A stretch of 64,000 bases of DNA from Shewanella mangrovi. Its GTDB lineage: Bacteria; Pseudomonadota; Gammaproteobacteria; Enterobacterales; Shewanellaceae. The notes beneath the pieces are model-generated. The model was not told where the DNA came from. It did not search any database and worked only from the letters and a program-made list of their open reading frames with translations. Position 1 is the stretch's first letter, and every line of letters starts with the position of its first letter. Shown here piece by piece: positions 36,501-43,435 of this stretch. The stretch spans positions 62,001-126,000 of the forward strand of contig NZ_JPEO01000007.1 of assembly GCF_000753795.1 (NCBI RefSeq), written 5' to 3'. The position numbers and the translations under genes were made by a program.

Positions 36501-37840
36501 TAGCGTCCTTGCAAAATGGAGTTGGTGTATAACGCATGAAACAGATGCGGCAATGCGTACGCCAGCAATAACTCCGGCGATGCAGCAATAATATTGAGTC
36601 CGAACAGCAGATAAGCCAAAGGTGCGGTGACGAACACAAAGCGCGGTAGCGGGAACTGGAAGTGCATCATCGCATTGAGATAACACAAACGCTGTCCGAG
36701 TTTCAGACCTTTGCCCAATAACGGGTTGTCGACTCTAAAGATCTGACACATACCCCGCGCCCAACGAGCCCGCTGGCCGATATGTAACGACAAACGTTCG
36801 GTCGCCAAACCTGCCGCTAATGGAATCCCCAAAAATGCGGTATCCCAACCTTTACGTTGCAGTTTCAACGCGGTATGCGCATCTTCCGTTACAGTCTGTA
36901 CGGCGAAGCCTTCGGTTTCATCCAGCGCAGTACGTCTGATGACAGCGCATGAACCGCAGAAAAACGCCGCATTCCAAAAGTCATTGCCCTTCTGCACCGG
37001 CCCATAAAACAGCTCACCTTCACCCGGCATATCGATAGAGGTATGCAAGTTACGTTCAAAGGGATCTGGCGAATAAAAGTGATGCGGCGTTTGCAGCAGC
37101 GCCAGTTTTGGCTCTTTCAGAAAGGCCCCGACGGTCGCTTGTAGGAACATGCGTGTCGCAACGTGGTCACAGTCAAAAATACAGATGAGTTCCCCGTTGG
37201 TCACTTTCATCGCATTATTGAGGTTACCCGCTTTGGCATGATTATTATCGTTACGTGTGATGTATCCAACCCCAGCGGCAGACGCAAAAGCGCCGAACTC
37301 TGGACGTCGACCATCATCGAGTAGATATACACGCAGTTTATCTTTGGGATAATCCAAGTTGAGTGCGGCTAAGACAGTGTCTTGCACAATCGCCAGACTT
37401 TCGTTGTAGGTTGGCACATAGACGTCAACCGTTGGCCATAGACTGGTATCTTCTGGCAACGGTACAATTTTACGCTCTAGTGGCCACACGGTTTGAATAA
37501 ACCCGAGCACCAAAATAATCCAAGCGTAAACCTCAGCTAATAACAAGCCGACACCCAAAATGGTCTCCAACGGCGTGCTATATACCAAGGTGTCGGTTGC
37601 GCGCCAGCACAGATAACGAGTGGAAATCACCACACTCATCAACAGCAGTACGAGGCGCGCCCATGAGGTTTGAATCCGGCCGACGATCAACGCTAATATT
37701 AGTCCTGAAATACCAAATAACGTTTGGTTTTCAACATCTAATGGCGTTGTCACAATCAACAGCACGATACAGGCGAAGGCTAAAATTGCGACGAAATTAA
37801 GCGCCTTTATCGGAGTAAAGGTCTTATTCTGCTTTTCCAT
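33515..37840 (-). CDS. bcsAB: Fused cellulose synthase BcsA-BcsB
   Basis: 1,441 residues joining the catalytic and periplasmic subunits. The BcsA part (about 1-700) has transmembrane helices and a GT2 domain with DDG 175-177, DCDH 223-226, TED 318-320 and QRARW 356-360. A c-di-GMP-binding PilZ domain follows, with RNTVR 561-565 and DLSMGG near 590. The BcsB part (about 731-1441) has the carbohydrate-binding/flavodoxin-like repeats and a C-terminal membrane anchor. At the junction a basic-hydrophobic stretch ends in A-W-A (728-730), a plausible signal-peptidase site. The fused state is known from Komagataeibacter AcsAB. It polymerises UDP-glucose to cellulose when c-di-GMP binds. It follows bcsQ after 11 bases. 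Confidence 0.96.
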   Translation of the reverse strand: MEKQNKTFTPIKALNFVAILAFACIVLLIVTTPLDVENQTLFGISGLILALIVGRIQTSWARLVLLLMSVVISTRYLCWRATDTLVYSTPLETILGVGLLLAEVYAWIILVLGFIQTVWPLERKIVPLPEDTSLWPTVDVYVPTYNESLAIVQDTVLAALNLDYPKDKLRVYLLDDGRRPEFGAFASAAGVGYITRNDNNHAKAGNLNNAMKVTNGELICIFDCDHVATRMFLQATVGAFLKEPKLALLQTPHHFYSPDPFERNLHTSIDMPGEGELFYGPVQKGNDFWNAAFFCGSCAVIRRTALDETEGFAVQTVTEDAHTALKLQRKGWDTAFLGIPLAAGLATERLSLHIGQRARWARGMCQIFRVDNPLLGKGLKLGQRLCYLNAMMHFQFPLPRFVFVTAPLAYLLFGLNIIAASPELLLAYALPHLFHALYTNSILQGRYRYSFWGEIYETVLAFALIRPTLAALWDPSKGKFNVTEKGGLLRDGYFDYEAVRPHLVTLALLIAGILWGGVRMVFNEDFAIQPFVLGLNLVWAGLNVIILLAAVAVAREAKQVRNTVRVDISLPAVLYMANGRTLRSETCDLSMGGMRLKNPLGSSIQDTMVEEVEISFDGKALLFPVSTVSTDNQYLRFHFRDLPIRQRKKLVNVVMGRADAWVADHEHPADNPFKSFGGVLRAVMGLFSSGSTNSGWLRWRRSLFGSWKFRLALITVIGLAVAIVANRAWAAEGQFDQTISFRDAGFFGPISVSGNGNDIGVHFSIRKDEVAAAASLKLSISYPQSQFPKDSYLEVMLNGQHLQNIELDTFSADGFTADIKLQPALIVSENDLTFRIIGQESITCTTEDLTEQHRNEVIIDNNSAIDLQLLRLSRPNNLRDFPEPFFDAGMMRQVSIPMVITDDATAEVYESSAVVASYFGSLARFRKVSFPVVNNSLPNQNAIAFVVGNKLAGITLPAVNGPELRVINNPLTPLYKVLLVMGRNATELKQAADYLVSGAEMAGDHQLVTPISIPARKANDAPNWVATGKQVKLGELTDEFSLTAKGIYHGANEVNFRAPPDIFRWRNKPMKMEIQYLFPEGDWLDERRSKLSVTLNGKYLTSLPVNSVGVWASVMHLLGNDIRQQRATIEIPPYLLYGENKLEFYFDLRVHPDSDCQQTIGTNIISRVLPSSTIDFSGSEHFTALPNLSYFVSSGFPFTRMADLSETLVMLPTKPANDEVQAFLELMARMGQSTGLPAYRVSVQQGFDISAEAKDKDVLVVGTTEHIAPTLTSSQFEVANNKLSLTPSSLTNTWSNIIGGDWGRQEKSAKRQLDGQETFSGVVSYLSAQNSSRVFVVATDSDANHLPTVVEDLSSPQAAKAARGDLLVFNAHQLKAFRVGPQNGSGEMSWDMSLRWYFGRHVLLLLVLMLGGILLAATLIYPILRRHAHERLQKVEKQDHE

Positions 37841-37851
37841 GGCGACTATCT

Positions 37852-38637
37852 CTATCTCAGTGAGAACTTCATAGAATCATGGCCGTAAGCATCTGGTAGC
37901 ATTCTGCTAATACTACGTGCAATATCTTCCAAATCCTGAATCACGGCAGAGGTGGGGGCATATTCAAAAATTGACTGTAATGACGCCGTTGCTTCGGGAA
38001 TCGCTTCATCACGATGTACCCGTCCTAACAACGCAGAACCCAGTCGATTTTCAAAAAATTCGGCACAATCGCGATTAAGGCGGCTGCGGATGTAAATCTG
38101 ATTGATAATGTACAAGGCGCGTTTACCCGCCTCAGCACCAAGATAATGATCTTGTCCTACCAAAGGCATAGTGGCAGCGGAACAACCATCTGCCATCAAC
38201 ACGACTACGCCTAAACCATCCATGCGTTTGACAGCATCCAAACCTGAGCTTGGACCAGTAGGCAAATCAACTAGGGTGATACAGCCGGGCTGATGCAGCA
38301 ATGAACCTAAACGATGTTCGAGAAAATCTGGCTCTTGACGCAACAGCGTATTGAAGCCTTCACGCTGCGCTTTGGTGGCCTGTCCGTATGGCAATAGCCC
38401 TACACCACTCGGTGTTTCGATAATATGCTCACGCCAATCGCTATTGTGTTGCGATTGCGCGACTACACCGCGATGCTCGGCTACAGATAAGCCCATATGT
38501 AACCGCAGTGAGTTTTGCACATCCAAATCCAACACCACAACCTGATGACCCAAGCGCTGCAACGCAAACGCTAAATTGGCAGTCAATGTGGTACGACCTA
38601 CACCGCCCTTGGGGGATGTTAAATAAACCAGATTCAT
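37852..38637 (-). CDS. bcsQ: Cellulose biosynthesis ATPase BcsQ (MinD/ParA family)
   Basis: 261 residues. A deviant Walker A motif (K10-GGVGRTT) and LDLDVQNSLRLHMG identify the SIMIBI/MinD class. BcsQ is known to associate with BcsR and the synthase at the membrane and is required for secretion or polar localisation in enterics. Its ATG overlaps the stop of the upstream small gene by four bases. Confidence 0.94.
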   Translation of the reverse strand: MNLVYLTSPKGGVGRTTLTANLAFALQRLGHQVVVLDLDVQNSLRLHMGLSVAEHRGVVAQSQHNSDWREHIIETPSGVGLLPYGQATKAQREGFNTLLRQEPDFLEHRLGSLLHQPGCITLVDLPTGPSSGLDAVKRMDGLGVVVLMADGCSAATMPLVGQDHYLGAEAGKRALYIINQIYIRSRLNRDCAEFFENRLGSALLGRVHRDEAIPEATASLQSIFEYAPTSAVIQDLEDIARSISRMLPDAYGHDSMKFSLR

Positions 38638-38975
38638 CGGCTAACCTTCTTCAAAATGGCACTAAGTTCTGTCGGCTTATCGGCCGCTGTTTTGAGTTCA
38701 GCTTCGGTCGAAGACGGCATGCCGTTCGCTGATAAATGTTGAGGCGTGCTGATATCGCGCACAGATTGTACGTTTGCAGCGGCGAATGCCGCTTTGGGAT
38801 TTGAAGCCAACGTGGAATTAACTGGCTTAGCGGGCGTTTTGGCGCCGTGCATTAACTCATTTAATAGCGGCCACGCAGACGCCATGACGATATTCTTATC
38901 ACCAAACGCCTGAAAGTTAAGCTCTTCCTGATCTATTTTCGACTTAAAAGCGCCGATATCGTCATAACTATTCAT
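38634..38975 (-). CDS. BcsR/BcsP-like small cellulose biosynthesis protein
   Basis: 113 residues. The N-terminal 45 residues (DDIGAFKSKIDQEELNFQAF ... AWPLLNELM) resemble the BcsR/BcsP family, in particular the WPLL-E motif of E. coli BcsR. The rest is a Pro/Ala/Ser-rich tail of low complexity. BcsR stabilises BcsQ and enhances synthase output in enterics. First gene of the operon. I start at ATG 38975, where AGGG lies ten bases upstream, rather than at a longer upstream reading. The FleQ-like box lies 83 bases before this start. Confidence 0.75.
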   Translation of the reverse strand: MNSYDDIGAFKSKIDQEELNFQAFGDKNIVMASAWPLLNELMHGAKTPAKPVNSTLASNPKAAFAAANVQSVRDISTPQHLSANGMPSSTEAELKTAADKPTELSAILKKVSR

Positions 38976-39412
38976 TTGATTGATACACCCTAATGCAAAC
39001 GTCTTTTTATATGCACGATACTTGATATAGTTCACAAGAATCGTAAATTTGTTTCAGTGTGTCAAAATTCTGACGCTTAGTAAAGTGCTAGCTTCAATAT
39101 TTACTTTTAACGCTAAATATCTATTTTAAATACGTTTATTACAACCTTGTAACAAATCCAAATAAATTCCCGTTAAATCCGCCAAGGAGATGGCTTTAGT
39201 AAATCAATTACGTAAATGGCAAGCTAACCAAATTCAGGCCGTAACAACATAATGCCAAATTCGTATATATGTTCGATTGGCTTCGCGCCAATCGCTTATC
39301 GGTCTATTTTATACATGCCACATTAAACACATTGTATAAGCAAATTACTGCTTCAAGTTACTGATTATAAAACTATACTGTTACAACTTTTTGATGAATT
39401 ACGGATGTTTAG
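38976..39412. other. Divergent regulatory region between cellulose operon and MoxR cluster
   Basis: About 440 AT-rich bases. It holds the FleQ/FlrA-like dyad (39058-39077). It also holds a 20-codon open reading frame at 39189-39251 whose AAGGAG abuts the ATG, and a hairpin CGATTGGC/GCCAATCG (39274-39281 and 39287-39294) without a good T tract. I see no larger gene. Confidence 0.6.
39058..39077. promoter_or_regulatory. 20-bp dyad, FleQ/FlrA-box-like, upstream of the cellulose operon
   Basis: The core GTCA-AAATTC-TGAC (39061-39074) is an inverted repeat with 6-base spacing. The full 20 bases match the reverse complement of 15401-15420 at 17 positions. In Pseudomonas the c-di-GMP-responsive regulator FleQ binds GTCA-N6-TGAC-type sites at exopolysaccharide promoters. 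That a homologue (FlrA in Shewanella and Vibrio) binds here is inference. Confidence 0.55.
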
Positions 39413-40318
39413 ATGCAGCAACAGACTATCGCTTCCATTACCGCGCAATTACAAAAAGTACTGATTGGTAAACCTCAGGTAGTCAAGCTGGCGCTGACCT
39501 GTATTCTTGCCAAAGGCCATCTTCTCATTGAAGACTTACCGGGTATGGGCAAGACCAGCTTATCGCAAGCCTTGGCACAAACCTTGGGCCTCAGCCATCA
39601 GCGGATTCAATTTACCAGCGACATGTTGCCAGCCGATATTCTCGGGGTGTCGATTTTTGATAAGCAGCAGGCTGAGTTTGTATTTCACCCAGGGCCTATT
39701 TTTCGCCAAATGATTTTGGCTGACGAAATCAATCGCGCCAGCCCAAAAACACAAAGTGCGCTGTTGGAAGCGATGGCCGAGCAGCAAATTACCGTCGACG
39801 GTATTACCCACCACCTGCCTAAGCCCTTTTTTGTGATTGCCACACAAAACCCATCAGAGCAATCTGGGACTTTTCCCCTGCCGGAATCACAACTGGATCG
39901 TTTTATGATGCGGCTCTCTATTGGCTATCCTTCGTTAGCGGCAGAACTCGCCATGCTCAAAGGTGACGATAGTAATATCAGTGCTTTGCCACAATGCATC
40001 GATCCGTTAACACTGAGCGAAATGCAACAGCGATGTGCGGCCGTTACAGCATCTGACGCCCTACTCAATTATTTACTGGCATTAGTCGATGAATCGCGCA
40101 ATCTCACTGAGGGGTTTGGTCTATCCCCTCGGGCGAGTAAGGCGCTGTTAGCCGCAGCAAAGGCATGGGCATTCCTAGATGGGCGAGAATATCTGGTGCC
40201 AGAAGATGTGCAGGCAGTATTTACCTCTGTCGCTGAACATCGCATACGTCAGACCAGCCAGGCCCAGGGGGAGCAGCTATCTGCCAAGTTACTGGCCAGC
40301 GTGAATCCAATTAGGTGA
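39413..40318 (+). CDS. MoxR-family AAA+ ATPase
   Basis: 301 residues. Walker A GMGKTS, Walker B MILADEINRA, sensor ATQNPSEQSGTFPLPESQLDRF and the C-terminal helical lid are typical of MoxR ATPases. These are chaperone-like enzymes that usually work with a DUF58 protein and membrane partners, and those follow directly here. The stop lies four bases before the DUF58 start. Confidence 0.94.
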   Translation: MQQQTIASITAQLQKVLIGKPQVVKLALTCILAKGHLLIEDLPGMGKTSLSQALAQTLGLSHQRIQFTSDMLPADILGVSIFDKQQAEFVFHPGPIFRQMILADEINRASPKTQSALLEAMAEQQITVDGITHHLPKPFFVIATQNPSEQSGTFPLPESQLDRFMMRLSIGYPSLAAELAMLKGDDSNISALPQCIDPLTLSEMQQRCAAVTASDALLNYLLALVDESRNLTEGFGLSPRASKALLAAAKAWAFLDGREYLVPEDVQAVFTSVAEHRIRQTSQAQGEQLSAKLLASVNPIR

Positions 40319-40322
40319 TGTG

Positions 40323-41285
40323 ATGAGCCGTATTATGCAGCGCTGGTTTAGTTCATGGTTAAAACGCCGCATTCCCGCAGCGACGCAACAGACGCTGAGT
40401 CACCACAGCATTTTTATTCTGCCAAGCGGCTTTGGCCTGTTATGGATTGTGCTCACAGTGTTGCTGTTTTTGTTTGGCACCAACTATCAAAACAATTTGG
40501 TCATTGGCATGTCGTTGCTGCTGGCAAGCGTGTTTATCAGCACCATATTGCATAGCTACCGCAATCTTGCTGGACTGACGCTATTATCCGCAGGCAGTAC
40601 CCATACCTATGCTGGTCAACAACTTTCTATTCCAGTCAAGTTATACGCTACGAAACCCCTCTATCAACTACAGCTATCGTTTCCACATAATGACGAGCTG
40701 CGTGTCATTGAGGTGGGTCAACAACCACAAACGCGTGTACTGTCATTTGCGACGCATCAACGCGGGCCGTTAGATCCCGGAAGAATGCGTATTGAATCGC
40801 GCTATCCGCTAGGGCTGTGCCGAGTATGGTCATGGCTAGATCTCAATACCCAGCATATGGTATTTCCTGCACACCACAATGGGCGACTCCCGTTTTCGAG
40901 TCTTGATGGAGACAGTGGTGAAACCGGAGCAGCGTTAAAAGGCGTTGATGAATATGCAGGCCTGCGAAGCTATATTCCTGGCGAGTCACTCAAGCAAGTG
41001 GCTTGGAAACAGTGGGCACAAGAGCGCGGTATGTTATCCAAAGAGTTCACTACCCCCGAAGGAGAGCCCGTATGGTTATGTTTGCCATCGCAACTCGATA
41101 ACATGGCATTGGAGCATTGGCTAAGTGTGCTCAGTTTTCAGATCGATGAACTGGCGAAAACCCCCAATCAATATTGGGGCTTGCAGTTGGGGCAGCAGAG
41201 AATTGCACCGAGCAACGGTCAGGAGCACAGGTTAATCTGCCTCACAGCACTGGCGTTATTTCAGCTAGGAACGGGCGATGACTGA
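40323..41285 (+). CDS. DUF58 domain protein
   Basis: 320 residues. Two transmembrane helices (about 35-75) are followed by an extracytoplasmic-looking beta domain and the DUF58 signature DEYAGLRSYIPGESLKQVAWKQWA near residues 215-240. It is the standard partner of MoxR ATPases and TgpA-type transglutaminases; the biochemical role is not settled. ATG 40323 is preferred over the adjacent GTG 40320. It overlaps the next gene by eight bases. Confidence 0.9.
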   Translation: MSRIMQRWFSSWLKRRIPAATQQTLSHHSIFILPSGFGLLWIVLTVLLFLFGTNYQNNLVIGMSLLLASVFISTILHSYRNLAGLTLLSAGSTHTYAGQQLSIPVKLYATKPLYQLQLSFPHNDELRVIEVGQQPQTRVLSFATHQRGPLDPGRMRIESRYPLGLCRVWSWLDLNTQHMVFPAHHNGRLPFSSLDGDSGETGAALKGVDEYAGLRSYIPGESLKQVAWKQWAQERGMLSKEFTTPEGEPVWLCLPSQLDNMALEHWLSVLSFQIDELAKTPNQYWGLQLGQQRIAPSNGQEHRLICLTALALFQLGTGDD

Positions 41286-43287
41286 ATCCCACGACAATAT
41301 CACCCGCCATACCCTGCTTTGGTTATTGATCACCAATATTGCGGTCATTATGCCCTTAGCTGATAAAAGCTCAGTAGCAACGCTGGGGATCTGCGGTATC
41401 TGTTTTGTTTGGCGCATTGGTATCTATTTTGGACGAGTTGCTCGGCCACCACGCTGGCTCGTAACCACATTAGCAATAGCAGCCGCAGCAACACTCGCGT
41501 TAGTCAGCCGAGAGCTGGGAATGCTAAACGCGCTTATTAACTTGTTGATCTTAGGTTATGCACTCAAATATATCGAAATGCGAGAACGGCGCGACATTCT
41601 GGCGATCGTGCTTGCCGGCTTTTTTCTTATCGCCCTCGCTTTTATCGATAAGCAAGGTATCGGCGACACCCTGTTAAGTCTGTTAGTGATCGCGATTAAT
41701 ACTGCTACGTTGCTCAGTGTGTATCGCGGCCAGCAAAACCTGATTTTACAAGCACGCCATGCCGGCGTTTTATTGCTGCAAAGTTTACCGCTCGCGTTAG
41801 CGCTATTTATTGTATTGCCAAGGCTTTCGCCGCTATGGTTGGTGCCGCAGAGTAAAGGGGCAACCACCGGGCTATCAGACGAAGTCAGCTTTGGCGATAT
41901 CACTCAGCTTACCCGCTCGCAGGAACTGGCATTTCGTGTGACTTTCGATGGGCAACCGCCAGCAACCGCGACTCTCTATTGGCGAGCGCTAGTGTTGACC
42001 GATTACGACGGACATCGCTGGCGGCAATCAGAACCAACTCGCTCTATTAATTGGTTTCGCCCCTATAACATCGATGAACGGCAGGATCCGCCGAGCGAAA
42101 ATCAACTGAACTATAGCGTTATTGCCGAACGTAGCGGGCAACATTGGCTATTTGGCTTAGATCGGGCGCAAAGCCAAACTAAGGGGGTTAAACAGCTTAA
42201 CGATTATCGCTTGGTGTCGGTCAAACCTATCGAGCAAAAGTTTCAATATCAGGTGACCAGTGCCATCGGAGCGCCGTTGAATCGCGTGCCGAGTCGGGTT
42301 GAGCTCGACCAAGACCTCTCCGTGCCCGCCAAGCTCAATCCTCAGACGATTGCTCTCGGTAAACAATATGCTGCGCAATATCAAAACCCTCGACAACGTT
42401 TAGCGGCGATGATGCAGCTATTTAACCAGCAACCTTATTACTACACCCTTACCCCGCCAGCGCTTGGGCAAAATCAACTGGACGAGTTTTTATTTACCAC
42501 CAGACAAGGGTTTTGCGTCCATTACGCCAGTGCCTTTACCATTCTAGCCCGCGCTTCAGGGCTACCTGCACGTATGGTGACCGGCTATCAAGGTGGCATT
42601 TACAATGCGGATGCTGGCTACATGTCGGTATACCAATACATGGCGCATGCGTGGAGCGAAGTATGGCTGCCCGATAGCGGTTGGGTGCGCTATGATCCCA
42701 CTGCAATGATCGCCCCAGAACGTATCGAGCAAGGGTTTGACAGTATGTTTGCCGCGGAAGATAGCTATCTGGCCGATGCCACATTTAGCGGCATACGCAA
42801 TAGCAGCTGGTTTAATGCCATTCGCTTACAATTGGCTAATCTCGATTATTACTGGACGGTTTGGGTACTGGGGTTTAACGAACAACGCCAACAACAACTG
42901 CTATCCAAATTACTGGGTGAAGCAACGCCGCTGCGAATAGCCTTGTTTTTAGGCAGCGTTATCACCTTAGTGATGCTGATTATCGCCTGGCATACGGGTA
43001 TTTTACGCCTGCCGACTCGTCGCTCGCCCATAGATTCTGGCTTTACCAAAGTAGCAAACGCGGCAGCAAAAATGGGCGTTGAACGCAGTATAAGTACTGG
43101 CCCAAATGCCTTTAGCGAGCAACTCAAACAGCACTGGCCAGCGCTGGTAACTGATATAGAACAATGGCGAAGCTGTTACTCTCAGCTTAAATACCAGCAA
43201 AAAAATTCATCACAAATCAGCCAGCTTAAGAAGAAATTTATCTTCTTAAGTAAATCACTTAGCAAAAAAATCAGGAAAAGCCATTAG
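41278..43287 (+). CDS. TgpA-like membrane transglutaminase (DUF3488)
   Basis: 669 residues. Six N-terminal transmembrane helices (DUF3488, about 10-185) are followed by a periplasmic transglutaminase-like domain with the catalytic triad Cys413 (RQGFCVHYA), His (MAHAWSEVW) and Asp (RYDPT). One further membrane helix lies near 560, and a basic tail ends the protein. TgpA of Pseudomonas is essential, with an unknown substrate. The last about 20 residues (QLKKKFIFLSKSLSKKIRKSH) are Lys-rich and are encoded across a perfect inverted repeat, so the C-terminus may be a recent extension. Confidence 0.92.
   Translation: MTESHDNITRHTLLWLLITNIAVIMPLADKSSVATLGICGICFVWRIGIYFGRVARPPRWLVTTLAIAAAATLALVSRELGMLNALINLLILGYALKYIEMRERRDILAIVLAGFFLIALAFIDKQGIGDTLLSLLVIAINTATLLSVYRGQQNLILQARHAGVLLLQSLPLALALFIVLPRLSPLWLVPQSKGATTGLSDEVSFGDITQLTRSQELAFRVTFDGQPPATATLYWRALVLTDYDGHRWRQSEPTRSINWFRPYNIDERQDPPSENQLNYSVIAERSGQHWLFGLDRAQSQTKGVKQLNDYRLVSVKPIEQKFQYQVTSAIGAPLNRVPSRVELDQDLSVPAKLNPQTIALGKQYAAQYQNPRQRLAAMMQLFNQQPYYYTLTPPALGQNQLDEFLFTTRQGFCVHYASAFTILARASGLPARMVTGYQGGIYNADAGYMSVYQYMAHAWSEVWLPDSGWVRYDPTAMIAPERIEQGFDSMFAAEDSYLADATFSGIRNSSWFNAIRLQLANLDYYWTVWVLGFNEQRQQQLLSKLLGEATPLRIALFLGSVITLVMLIIAWHTGILRLPTRRSPIDSGFTKVANAAAKMGVERSISTGPNAFSEQLKQHWPALVTDIEQWRSCYSQLKYQQKNSSQISQLKKKFIFLSKSLSKKIRKSH
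43225..43250. repeat. Perfect 10-bp inverted repeat inside the end of the transglutaminase gene
   Basis: CTTAAGAAGA (43225-43234) and TCTTCTTAAG (43241-43250) flank a six-base spacer within the last 21 codons. It could be a former terminator or an RNA hairpin affecting the 3' end of the transcript. No T tract follows directly. Confidence 0.6.
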
Positions 43288-43435
43288 TAAACAGAACACA
43301 TTTGATTGATTATTTTCAACACAAAATCAGTCGCGTTGTGTGCATTCAGTAACTAGTACTCGCAAGCATTGACCATTACAATCGGCATTAGACAGCCAAG
43401 TAAGGCGTAACAACAATAGGATCTCGTCTGCCCCT

